The notes beneath the pieces were generated by a model. That model worked only from the letters and a program-made list of their open reading frames with translations, did not search any database and was not told the DNA's origin. From Ectobius pallidus (Eukaryota > Arthropoda > Insecta > Blattodea > Ectobiidae): DNA of 64,000 bases. Below, piece after piece: positions 47,331 through 58,070 of this stretch (position 1 is its first letter; every line of letters starts with the position of its first letter). The translations under genes and the position numbers were made by a program. Location of the stretch: assembly GCA_964059195.1 (NCBI GenBank), contig CAXKWD010000006.1:177752825-177816824 (forward strand), read 5' to 3'.

Positions 47331-47814
47331 TTTCCTGTATAGTATTTTTGTGAATAATAATTATTCAGGCTATCTGTTCAGATTTCGTTGGTCTAGAAAA
47401 TAAATCGTACAATACAGAGGAAATTAAACGCAATAATGATACATGAGGTAAGGTCACTTTAATTATTGCTATTTTTATGAGATATTTTATGCATCTACCT
47501 GGTGAAATATTTTAATACATTTCATTTTTAAAATTCAGATTTGTTGAAGAAAATATAGCAATCTGTATTTAAGCCTAGACTGCTATTTTCTCCTATCATT
47601 TTTATGGCTGCTATTATTTCTATTTTTTTCATTATACTTCCTTTAAACTATGAATATGCGAGAAAGTTAAAATAAACAGTGTCTTTGCTGATCTCCAATG
47701 CTTGTTGCTTACTTCTGCTCACTTGGGTTACCTGCTATAAAAACGGAATAATAGTTAAACATTGATTTATTGCATCAATATAATTCGTCCTAACCTTCCG
47801 CAATACAAGACTTG

Positions 47815-48074
47815 AAACCAGAGCATGCGCAGAGCGCGGGGCAGGGGGAGAAGGGAAGGCAGTGCGAACAGCAGAAGATGGCGCAGGTTTTTCTTCTCTC
47901 TTGTCTTCTCGGTGGAGGCTTTTGCCTATCTTCCTGTCAGTAGGCACTGGCCTAGGGCTATATTTTCTCAGCTCAGCTGTTAGCAGGTCAGTACGACTGT
48001 TGTTGTCTTTAAAACAGTGGGACATGAATAATAATTATGCGGGTGCATGACTTGGCTGGATGAAGAAGCTGCCG
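47815..48074 (+). promoter_or_regulatory. CpG-rich patch, candidate promoter/first exon
   Basis: gagcatgcgcagagcgcggg (NRF-1-like catgcgc) is followed by GC-rich sequence, a short ATG frame at 47,877 of 21 codons (MAQVFLLSCL...), and a donor-like ctgccg/gtaagcc near 48,074. No downstream coding exon identified. Confidence 0.35.
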
Positions 48075-48301
48075 GTAAGCCTATTTATAGACGTTCCATG
48101 AGATAGAATCCATAGCGGTGCTTTTAATAATCATTTATGGGGTAAATCTGAAATGAAATGTCCTATCTTTCATTATTGTGCTATATTTGTATGTTCCGGG
48201 CATCAGAAGGCGTCGTTTATTGTTGTCTGTGATAACATTTTATATATTGTAGGCTATGACATTTAATTTAATCTGGACAACAATAACATCATTGCGGACT
48301 A

Positions 48302-48328
48302 TAATGTAATGTAATGTAATGTAATGAT
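48302..48328. repeat. (TAATG)n microsatellite
   Basis: Five tandem taatg units. Confidence 0.85.
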
Positions 48329-48890
48329 TATTGTTATTGTGAAGGAGTGAAGCTGTGTGCGGAAATGCGTAGCTGTTAAGGGTTGTATAATATTGATCGG
48401 CGCCCGTCGTTATGTCACTGCATAGGCATATCCCATGAATCATGCGTCATATAGCCCACGAGTGTTTTAACTTTATGGTTATCTACACTCGAGAATTCAG
48501 AGTATATTATCGGCCAAGATTTACTCTTTCCTTTCACCACTAAACTAGCATGCAGTAATTCCGGGGGGATGGGGAGGTTGTGAACCTTTAAAGGGGAACA
48601 CTTCAGTGTCATGGAAGTTCTCTTCCTCTTGAATTTATTTTGAAAAATCTCGACTTCGAATTGTGTTTGTGACTATTTAGCGAATAAAAATGTGGAATCA
48701 TTAGCATCCTATTTGCTTACATTGTTCTATTCTTACTAAATATACTAAATTGTGTACAATTTGCAGCACAATAAGCCTTTAAATTACAACACTTAACTTA
48801 TTTATTTAAAAAAATCAATAGTATAAAATAGATGTAAAACTAATCAGTCATATAACTTAGATTTGAAAACAGCTAAGCATTGTTTTAGAC

Positions 48891-49118
48891 CAGCGTTTCT
48901 CAACCTTTTTGAACCCGAGGACCTCTAAAATGTCTAAAAAACTTTATGGACCCCTAATTTTACATCCCATTTTTAAAAGAAGGCCTATATTCTTAATATT
49001 TGGGGTATTAAGTATAGATTATTATAACGAAATATGTGAAAAAGTTTACTTCTTTAATTTCCACTTGCGTTATGATATTTTTAAATTATGTCTGCAGACC
49101 ATAGGTTGAGAAACGCTG
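48891..49118. mobile_element. hAT MITE, CAGCGTTTCTCAACC termini
   Basis: 228 bp with ends cagcgtttctcaacct / aggttgagaaacgctg, the Charlie-like hAT terminus. Flanks ttttagac and ttgtagac match at 7 of 8. A truncated reversed copy is at 49,527-49,650. Confidence 0.85.
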
Positions 49119-49331
49119 TTGTAGACAATCTTAGGAATGGGTGTTGTAACTATGGGCATTATTCCTGAGTATTAGTTCTGGTGAATTCAATTTGACTTGA
49201 CATAATCTGGTCTCCAGGACGTTCTCTGTGATGAACGTGAGAGCTTTCTTTTCAAGTAATAGAAAATATTTGATGTTACTATACCATAGGAAATTATGTT
49301 GTGGAAGAATGAAAAATAAGAGCATCTAAGA

Positions 49332-49762
49332 TAATGGCGAAGCCAGAAAATAATTTTGGGGAGGGTCGAAAGTGCCGGGGGTTTTGAGGGGTATGGAGTA
49401 CCCCCAAGATAGGTATGGAGGTTCACCCTGTAAAATTTTTGAAAACTAAACTAATGAAAATCACATTTTATAGTATTTTAGCATTGAAAAACTAGATAGC
49501 AAATTTGTTTACTATATGCTCTAGAGCAGCGCTTCTCAACCTATGGTCCACAGACATAATTAAAAAATATAAAGCAAGTGGAAAGTAAAGAAGTAAAATT
49601 TTTTCACATATTTCGTTATAACGACCTATAATTAAGACCCCAAATATAAGTTCAGTATTTTATTATTAAATACAATAATTAAATAGGCTATTTAAGTTTA
49701 ACAAAGTGAAGCTAAAATAACTTAACTTAAATAGAATTTTAGGTTTTGATTTCTCACCACTG
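49332..49762. mobile_element. hAT element, CAGTGGCGTAG family, with a nested MITE fragment
   Basis: Left taatggcgaagccagaaaat and right caccactg ends match the 17,765 and 52,131 copies. A piece of the CAGCGTTTCTCAAC MITE lies at 49,527-49,650. Confidence 0.65.
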
Positions 49763-49799
49763 ATTACTACTTACCAGGACTGTATGTATTTTATGTGGG

Positions 49800-50340
49800 G
49801 TTCCCATGATAATTTATGATCTAAATAAACCCCCAAGAATTTGAGTTTTCAGACGTTGAATAGTGATGTTTAGTGCACAATGTAGTTGCTGAGTTTTGCT
49901 TTCATTCAATAGAAATCCATTTACCCCAAAACAGAGAGATGCTTAAAATATTATACTTTTAACATTTAATTAAAATCATTAATCTCATTACTAGTGTTAA
50001 GAAAAGTTGTGTCATGAGCATAAAGTACATAAGATGGTAGAAGATTTATCATAACAAGGAAAAGAAAAGGACCAAGCACCGACCCCTGCCGTACTCCAAC
50101 CTTTGCTTGAGCTCTTCTGGATTTGTCTTTACAAACAGACGCTACCTGATAGTGATCAGCATTTCCAACACCATAAAAATGTAATTCATAAAGCAGAGAT
50201 GCATGGTCGACAGAGTCAGATCACAAAAAGTGGCGTGTGCAAAGCCTTTAGTCTCAAATCCTTTGAGGATCATTTTTACAAGGAATCAACAAAGGAATCA
50301 CATGTAGTGCCTATGTGACATCAACACTGCAACAATCATT
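49800..50340 (-). pseudogene. Decayed LINE related to the 59-kb element
   Basis: Minus strand in order: KGFAHATFCDL, GVRQGSVLGPFLF, LYAHDTTFLN (YADD has become YAHD) and NGFLLNESKTQQL, each with an obvious counterpart in the intact ORF2 at 60-63 kb. Several frameshifts and a stop. Confidence 0.8.
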
Positions 50341-51179
50341 CCTCTCTTGTTTTTCGTGGCTTGTAACGGCAAGGACGTTAGTAGCAGAACTGGCTCTCGC
50401 CTTGTCGAGCTGTTCTAAATATTCCTGCCTTAATAATAATAATAATAATAATAATAATATTTAATAGAGACCACAACCAGCTTTTCAGATGATTCTTAAT
50501 CAATTCAGTTGTTTTTGGTAACAGAAGTTTCACAAGAACGCGTTCACACTGTATGCATACAATGAAAACTTGTATAGAAACACAGCTTTGTAATGGTGCC
50601 TATACTTACAGCTAAAAATGAAGGGTAGTTATAAGACAGTCATTGTTCAAACAAACTCAGGCGTACAGGTTGAAACAACTCTTTGCAATACGGCCTCTTG
50701 TTCTTTATTCGAATGAGAAGTGAGAAAGATGTATTGCCCATGCTTAAACAGTGGGAGAAATAATATATCTTTCATATACCACTCTTTCGATTTGGTTGAG
50801 TTCTGCCAGACTTGGAAAAACTCTGGCAAGGTTGATAACGCCTCTCGTGGGATGAGGAAGAAGGGGCATCACTACTAGACCAGGAATCGAACCTAAGTCA
50901 GCAGCTCCCCCAAGAATATATCTGAAATCATGTTGCATCGTTGTTGTCAGATATTGTGTGATCGAGAGTTAAACAGGCAATACACAAAGTTAACTCAAGT
51001 ATGTGGACACGTGCTATTTCAATAACATGATGAAGTATGAGGCTAACAAAGCTTGCTATGGGACTTAGATGTTGTCTGAAGTATTTGCTAATAAACTGAT
51101 TCCTCCAACTTGGTAAATGCAACTGGCCCCTTTCTTTGCCAGTGTTATGCAATACAACATGAAATCATTTTGGTTTTAG
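50341..51179. other. Mostly non-coding; (TAA)n and a SINE-like scrap
   Basis: (ATA)n at 50,430-50,458. A reversed B-box-like ggaatcgaacctaag at 50,882-50,896 suggests a minus-strand SINE fragment. Confidence 0.4.
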
Positions 51180-51240
51180 GATAATGATTTAGAGGAAATG
51201 AAGGTGAGAAGGATCAACGTCGACGAGCTTGAAGCGAGAG
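51180..51240 (+). CDS. Candidate internal exon (unrecognised)
   Basis: Acceptor-like ttttggttttag is followed by 61 nt encoding DNDLEEMKVRRINVDELEAR and a donor-like gag/gtaggaa. The composition is protein-like and third positions are GC-richer, but 20 codons cannot be assigned to a family. Confidence 0.25.
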
Positions 51241-51999
51241 GTAGGAATACGTGTACCCTCTAGTGTAGTCACAGTGCATGTTACGTAGATTCTCCTTCTG
51301 AATGTATAGACCCCCTGAGCCTCTTTGTACAGGTAGATGCCTCCCTTACAACGTATGACGTGATATGCGACACGCTTTATAGATGATCGCCAAGCAGGAG
51401 CGCAAAAGTCACCTACATGTACTATTGATTTGTTTCAATAAAGTTATTTTAAAAGTATTTAAGACCTATTTAAACAATAAAAAGTGACAATATTTTCTTG
51501 CCGAGGAATATTTTAATAACAACAGATGGAGCATTAACCTTTTTACTGGTACAACTGTAGCCTACATATGTGTCAGCATGCATCAGTGTTGGCATCACTT
51601 TGTATGCCCTTAGACGAAAGAAATTCAGAGTGAGTCAGCAAATAATGTCATCTGTTTACATTCTGACACCACCAGTTCCCTGTTCTCTTTCCTGTGCTGC
51701 CATCTGTAGCTAAATATTTCAGCACCATCCATTCTTATTCATTATACTGGTAACACATCTGTATTGCGATGATATGGAGGCTACCCCAGGGTTATGTAAA
51801 TCAGTCTGAACTTCAAGAAATACGTCTGTGCTGTTATTTTGGAGGGAACTGGCATTATTTGCAATTGTTTGTCCATTTATGATTACCAAAGAAATTTGAA
51901 AATTAATTCAGCAGCAAAGTGAATAATATGTTAGCAGTGAAAAAGGTTAAGATGGGAACAATGGCCATCACAAGTTTCCGGTCACAGCCTTCTACATTG
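51241..51999. other. Non-coding stretch, nothing recognised
   Basis: No landmarks or coding signal. Confidence 0.4.
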
Positions 52000-52007
52000 G
52001 CAATGGC

Positions 52008-53316
52008 CAAGGGCGCCCATATGATATTTTCTAGGGGGGGGCCAAATTTTTAGTTAATTTATTTTTTGTCCCTTTAACTTCTTGGGTTAGTTTGTAACAT
52101 TACATTAATAATATAATAATGTAAGTGCAACAATGAAGTAGCCAGAAAATAATTTCGGGGAGGATTGGAAGTGGCAGGGGATTTGGAATACCCCCCAAGC
52201 AAGGGGGTCGTGGGTCCATCCCCAGAAAATTTTAAAATATTCAACTAATTAAAATCACTTTTTACGCTATTTTAGCACTGGAAAACTAGTTAGGGAATTT
52301 GTTTATGTGCCAATGTAAACAAGAAATCGTTACCTAAGTCGGGGGTCCACCCTTGGAAAATTTTTAAATAATGAACTAGTTGAAATCACATTTTACGCTA
52401 TTTTAGCTCTGAAAAACAAGTTATTAAATTTGTTTACCATACTTTAAGATATGCCAACTTAAACAAGAAATTGTTACCTAAGTCGGGGGTTACCCCTGGA
52501 AAATTTGTAAATACTGAACTAATGAAAATCACATTTCACTCTATTTTAGCTCTGAAAAACTAGGTAGGAAATTTGTTTACCATACTCTAAGATATACCAA
52601 CTTAAACGAGAAATTGTTACCTAAGTCAGGGGTTTACCCCCGGAAGATTTTTAAATACTGAACTAATGAAAATCACATTTTATGCTATTTTAGCCCTGAA
52701 AGCTAGTTAGGAAATTTATTTACCATACTCTAAGACATACCAACGTAAACAAGAAATTATTACCTAAGTCGGGGGTCCGCCCCCGGAAAATTTTTAAATA
52801 TTGAACTAATTAAAATAACATTTTACGCTATTTTAGCTCTGAAAAACTAGTTAGGAAATTTGTTTACCATACTCTAAGACATGCGAACTTAAACAAACCT
52901 AAGTTATAATACTCATTGTCATTACTATTTATAAGAAAAGTTAAATAACACAAGGAACAATGGAAATAACAGGCCTACTCATTATGTTATGGAAACAAAA
53001 TAACTGCTATATCATATTTGACACACCCACAAAAATTGTTTAATTTATTAATTTTTTTAAATACAAAAATAGAATTTTAGGTTTTGATTTTTGGGGGTCC
53101 AAAACCCCAGGATCCCCTTTTCTAATCCAGTGTGGATTCTGCTTCCATGGTGTCAATATGGTAAAACTTCTGCAAACTTATGTCTCTACTGACTTTCAAA
53201 TAATTGTCTTAAAAGAAAAAAAACAGACTATAATTATTAATATAGAATTTTTTCCTTTCCCTGAGAGCTAGGGGGGGGCCGCGGCCCCCCCCTGCCCCCG
53301 GGTATGGGCGCCCTTG
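52008..53316. mobile_element. Compound hAT element, CAAGGGCGCCCATA termini
   Basis: 1,309 bp with ends caagggcgcccata / tatgggcgcccttg and a perfect 8-bp duplication gcaatggc (52,000-52,007 and 53,317-53,324). It holds a CAGTGGCGTAG-type inner element (52,131-53,132) expanded by a tandem array. Confidence 0.9.
52195..52910. repeat. Tandem array, unit about 142 bp, five copies
   Basis: Unit landmark cgggggtccaccc-ggaaaatttttaaat recurs at about 52,205, 52,340, 52,484, 52,628 and 52,769. Sister copies of the element have a single unit. Confidence 0.88.
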
Positions 53317-53324
53317 GCAATGGC

Positions 53325-53730
53325 TACCGGTGAAAGTTGACCGTGAACAATTTGACCACTTAAACCAGAACCACCTTCTGGTCCAGAACACTCTATAATT
53401 AAAATTTTCTTATTCTCTTGTAGCTTTGAACATTTCATTTACAAATTCTCTTTCTGCTGCACTTTGACGTACCTAAGATATTTTAATTTTCAGCATTCTT
53501 CTTTTCAAAAAGGTGTGTTGATGTACACTTTGATGCCTTTTTCTGTCATCTTGTATATGAACAATTTGCCTCCATTTTGTTCTATCTTTCTCCTCTCCCT
53601 GTACAGTGTGTTGGTGTTCGTCTTGCCTGTAGTCATTGCTCTTACTTACCGATTTCTCTCTCGTGCAAGAAATTCCTGTAACTGCACAGGACTGAACCTG
53701 AAAGCTCGATAACCCAAGAAACCATTAAAA
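53325..53730. other. Non-coding stretch, nothing recognised
   Basis: No landmarks or coding signal. Confidence 0.4.
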
Positions 53731-53764
53731 AAAAAAGAGTGCGTGGAACGCCACGCGACAGAAG

Positions 53765-54050
53765 TAAAACTTTATTTTATTTGTTTTATTTTTTCAATTT
53801 TTTGTTATTGGATTTTTTTCAATTTTGCATTATTGGACTTTTTAATATTGGGTTTTTGGACTTTTTTAATTTTGAATTTTGGACTTTTTAATTTTGGATC
53901 TTTGAATTTTGAATTTTTTAAATTTTCGATCTTTGAATTGTTTATTTTTTTACTTTTAAATTTTTTATTTTATTATTTATTAATTTTTGGATGTTATGAT
54001 TTTTTATTTTGTTTTTTTTTAATTTTAGAAATTTGTATTTTTTAATTTTG
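53765..54050. repeat. T-rich low-complexity tract
   Basis: Imperfect repeats of ttttaattttggactt-like units. The Phe/Leu/Ile-rich frame across it is an artefact. Confidence 0.85.
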
Positions 54051-54051
54051 G

Positions 54052-54138
54052 ATTTGCGTGGTAATGAACCTCCGGGTTCCATAAAATAGATAATATACCT
54101 TTAGATTGCTTAGGAATTGTCTATTGCCATTGAGGAAG
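54052..54138 (+). repeat. LINE 3' tail
   Basis: tgaacctccgggttccataaaatagat and gcttaggaattgtctattgcc match the tail of the LINE copies at 10.9 and 35.7 kb. Confidence 0.6.
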
Positions 54139-54665
54139 TAAGGTCTGAAAAATTTCCTTTGAGTACTCCTAATCATTGAGTTGATTGTTTTCTGTGCAGT
54201 CCGCACCGAAACAAGTAAGACTGTGACTGATTTCGTGACGGTTTTAGTGTGACTGATTTTCCAGATTTACCCTCTACCGCCACTAAAGAAGTTTTACTTC
54301 AAAAATTATTATTATTATTATTATTATTATAACTGCTATAGTGACAGCATACTGATGCTGTTGGTAGAGTACAAGATGTGACTTATGTCCTGTCACCATG
54401 ACAACTATAATGCTGACGTGAAACACTCACATGACCTCTTCTACGCTTAATATATTCGAGACCGCCTGCGTTGCTGGCTATGGATCCGCTGGTACCTCTT
54501 CAGGTCTAAGGTAGAGAGGTCTGCTGCACTCATCCTCGAGATTCAAACTGAAGAGCTCCTTCATTAAGAAGTCGCGGAAACCATGATTAACGGCTGTGGT
54601 CACATGCCCCAATCCTGTCACCTGCCTATGTTGTGTACAGGCCTGCATAAAGAGAAGGACTTTAC
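54139..54665. other. Non-coding stretch; (ATT)n and a GC-richer patch
   Basis: (ATT)n at 54,306-54,330. The part 54,460-54,600 is GC-richer but shows no supported exon. Confidence 0.35.
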
Positions 54666-54669
54666 TATC

Positions 54670-54855
54670 TCTAGGTCACGGGGAACGTGGGAATTCTCTA
54701 ACATAATACCACTTGTCTTGTCTTGAAATAATTATCATGACAAGACATACTGTAACACAGTGGGTGGCTGCATTACAAGTCAAGCTAGCTTATAACTACC
54801 CTTCAAAGATTTTGTACTAAACATATTTGAAATAAAAGATTTAAGTCCTTGTACA
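54670..54855 (+). repeat. Direct repeat, copy 1
   Basis: ggggaacgtgggaattctct to gtccttgtacaggtagctac matches 55,158-55,325. Part (cagtgggtggct, ataaaagattt) recalls the acttcctctgccc TIR family. Confidence 0.65.
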
Positions 54856-54884
54856 GGTAGCTACCACAGATTATTGTCTCTGTT

Positions 54885-55000
54885 GGACATTACATGATAA
54901 TATTATAGGAGAAAAATCCCTCTGACACTGGGATTTGAACCCAGGACCTTTGGCTATCCATTCCACTGCTCTACCAACTGAGCTAAGCCGGAGTTCACTT
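54885..55000 (-). mobile_element. tRNA-derived SINE head
   Basis: Minus strand: A box tagctcagttggtagagca and B box ggtcctgggttcaaatccc at tRNA-like spacing. The acceptor stem (tccggct vs gtcagag) does not pair, so not a tRNA gene. Confidence 0.6.
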
Positions 55001-55157
55001 CACAGCGCCAGATGGAACCTCTCTCTTAAGACTGATTGCCCTTAATGGCTTACCTCCCTGACAGACAAGTTATGTCATATGCAGTACTGTGAGGCACACT
55101 AATTAGTGATTTTTGTGACCGGGCTTCCACTCAGTTGGTAGAGAATTGTCAATTCAT

Positions 55158-55325
55158 GGGGAACATGGGAATCCTCTAGTATAATACCACTTTTCTTGTC
55201 ACACATTAAGTCTTGACAAGACGTACCGTAACACAGTGGGTGGCTGCCTACCTTAAACTACCCTTCAAAGATTTTTAAATAAACATATTTGAAGTAAAAG
55301 ATTGATGTCCTTGTACAGGTAGCTA
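55158..55325 (+). repeat. Direct repeat, copy 2
   Basis: Partner of 54,670-54,855. A second tRNA-like head fragment (ccactcagttggtagagaat) precedes it at 55,129. Confidence 0.6.
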
Positions 55326-55339
55326 CTTTGCGACATTTT

Positions 55340-56115
55340 CAGAAAATTGCTTCAGTCGTCGATTTAACTGAAAAACAAATAATAAAATTTTAATTCAGAT
55401 AGGATTCTTGTTTAGACACAGATACCTAGTATTTTTGTATTCGACGTATATTTGGCTCTTAGCATAAGCATCTTATGTAATAAAACTGGACACATCACAT
55501 ACCTACAGGGTGTAACATTCCTTGCATATAGAGGGTGAAATTATGTTGCATGAACGTGGGTTTCCTTGTCTACACTTCCAGGCGGCATTATTGGTGACTG
55601 TTTGGTGGGGCCACATCGACTCGATGAACAAACGAATAGATCATTCTTAAAAACCAATTCCTGTTGGAAACTTCATGCACGATGTTCTTCTGTTCCTTGT
55701 TAATGGGTAGGACAGATTATCGTAGATCTGGAATATGTGGCAACTTTGGTGTCATAAAAACAAAAGCCTAATGTGTGTGTGTGGTTACGGCTTTACTTTG
55801 TCGATAAGTTACTGCCTTGGAAATCAAGTCTGTTTAATTGTGGTTGTAGTTTTTACCTGTTTCGACATGAGATTCAATGTAAATATTGTAGACTTTCTGT
55901 CGTCTTAGTTTTATCTGTTTTTTCCATTCTTAATTTGTTTTCATATAACTTAGCAAATTGTGTAAATTGGCATTGTATATATCTTATTCTTCCAGTTTGC
56001 AAAAAGTAACAGAAAATCCACAAGGGATAGCTGCCCCAATAAATCTATTGTATACTTATATAAAACTCTATTAGTTCATCTCTGTTTGTTTTGATTTGTT
56101 GCAAAAACTAAACTG
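55340..56115. other. Non-coding stretch, nothing recognised
   Basis: No landmarks. A 78-codon frame at 55,773-56,009 lacks coding character. Confidence 0.4.
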
Positions 56116-56188
56116 ATAGAGCAGCTATTTCATAATTACGGGTGGGACATTCTAACAAATCATAAAAACTATTTTTGTTTATTACATA

Positions 56189-56421
56189 CCGTCCCCTTAA
56201 GAATGAAAACCTCGTATCTCAAAACAGAAGCAAGAGTATTTTTAATTTATTATTAGATAGAAAAACACGTATCTCAATTATTTGTCAGCCAATGTTACAA
56301 TAATGTGTGCTGCCCTCTAGAGAGGAAAAAAGTAACCTAGTGTATTGCTAGGAAGCGTTGTTAAGTGACAAAGCCACGTATATGTTTTATGAGATACATG
56401 GTTTTCATTCTGTGGGGACGA
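56189..56421. mobile_element. Mariner-like MITE, CCGTCCCC termini
   Basis: 233 bp, inverted ends of about 30 bp sharing gtccccWWaagaatgaaaac-type sequence and gtatctca, with TA at 56,187-56,188 and 56,422-56,423. Confidence 0.7.
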
Positions 56422-56772
56422 TATCATAAATAATAAACTAGAACTGGTTCTTCAGATTCTGTAAAATCTACAATGCCTTCTCCTCCACACTACATGCAAA
56501 GCATTACTTAAAATTTATTTTAAATATTTTAAATTTGTTTTTCAAAATCTATTACGGGTTGGACTTATTTGGACAATGATTTTAATGGTGCACAAAAACA
56601 GTTCATTTGCTGTTCTGCTATTACTGTTAGGGTCTTAGTGCTGTTATTAATGAAGGTATGAGGGATTAAATACAAATTATAAAGTATTTCCAGACTGTCA
56701 GAACATTTATTTAACTCATCAATAATAATTTAACAAAACTATTACATTCTTCAGTTTTGTCCATTCTGTAGC

Positions 56773-57094
56773 GGTAATCTTAATGATTTATGTATAGCGT
56801 AGAGCTTTATCACTGGTACTCACTACTAAATTGCGGTATTATGAAATATACAGACACACCACACAAGACAACACCAACATCCTAAACGAACAGTTACAAT
56901 TCAAATCGCACGCGCTGTACGATACAGTTATCCAGAAATGTCTTCCCAACAACAACAACACCACGGAAGTCAGTTGCTGAAGATGGCCGCTCCATGCGGT
57001 TGAAAGCGCTCCAACAGGTAACAAAATACCGCAATTTAGTAGTGAGTACCAGTGATAAAGCTCTACGCTATACATAAATCATTAAAACTATTAC
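56773..57094. repeat. Stem-loop insertion with about 68-bp arms
   Basis: The arm ggtaatcttaatgatttatg ... tactaaattgcggtatt (56,773-56,840) recurs inverted at 57,025-57,094, around a 184-bp loop with a CpG-richer patch. Confidence 0.75.
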
Positions 57095-57801
57095 CATTAC
57101 GGGTGGGACAAAAATTCCCTTGCTTGTAATTTTACATAGTAATTATCCACACATCATTTTTGAAGTTAATCTTATATCAAATTGTACGTTAAGATATATA
57201 TTTTCTCAAATGAAAATGGACATAGCTGATTACTCTTGACTACTTGGTATTAAAGTGTGTTAAAATCGTGCTAAAAATGGCAAAAAAAAAGTAACTCATG
57301 CAATAAATAAGTAAATCGGCAGATTTTACACATGAAACAACTTCAAATACAGAGAATGTGAGGTATTAAACTTATTTTTACCACCCAGTTACAGTAATTT
57401 TATAACTTCTCTCTTTGAGGGAAAAATTCCCATATTTTATGAAATGGCTGAGAGCTGAAATTCTGCATGAACATAGTTTTTATACATGTCTGTAAATGAT
57501 TATTGGGTATTGCTAAGTCACATAGTAAGCATGAACAAGGAAATGTTATCTACCTCACACCCTGCCCAGAGAGGTTTGTGGTTTTTATCACATAATTACG
57601 TAACTACTGCCAACCATTGAATCGATAGCTCTTTGGTTTCTCATAAACACAAAATATCCAAGAGAAAACCGAGAAAAGACGGATCGGTATCATCTATGCG
57701 ACATAGATTACAATTGTACTGTGTACTCACTGTAAATATTGTACATGCAATAAATATATTCTTTAAATGAGTTGTTCACACAAACATATTTTTAAAAACA
57801 T

Positions 57802-58070
57802 AATAACATAAAAGTGATGAACACTTGATAAAAACACTTAGTTATGATAGTGGTTAAAAGATCGGTTAAAAACAATAAAAAACACATAACACAAGACGTT
57901 TCAGCCCGTCCTCCAGGCCTTCCTCAGTCAGACTCAGTGTCTGACTGAGGAAGGCCTGGAGGGCGGGCTGAAACGTCTTGTGTTATATGTTTTTTATTGT
58001 TTTTAACCGATCTTTTAACCACTATCATAACTAAGTGTTTTTATCAAGTGTTCATCACTTTTATGTTATT
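57802..58070. repeat. 269-bp near-perfect palindrome with hammerhead-like cores
   Basis: Arms of 132 bp around a 5-bp centre at 57,934-57,938. Near the centre each strand carries ctgaggaaggcctggag ... cgggctgaaacgtc, a CTGANGA-helix-GAAA arrangement resembling that at 25.4 kb. Confidence 0.85.

Larger units (their letters stand above)
56122..57450. mobile_element. CAGCCATTTCATAA MITE copy 2, with two nested insertions
   Basis: Reverse-oriented relative to 19,700-20,381; ends cagctatttcataa / ttttatgaaatggctg. Flanked by agag on both sides. Insertions at 56,189-56,421 and about 56,765-57,094. The attacgggtgggac motifs persist (56,136, 56,548, 57,099). Confidence 0.75.

Noticed and set aside
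52195..52910. CRISPR-like array
   Set aside because: Units of about 142 bp are contiguous tandem repeats without unique spacers, inside a eukaryotic transposon.
53743..54045. 100-codon Phe/Leu/Ile-rich frame
   Set aside because: T-rich low-complexity repeat; no start context or protein-like composition.
54885..55000. Possible tRNA gene on the minus strand
   Set aside because: A and B boxes are good but acceptor and anticodon stems do not pair; treated as a SINE head.
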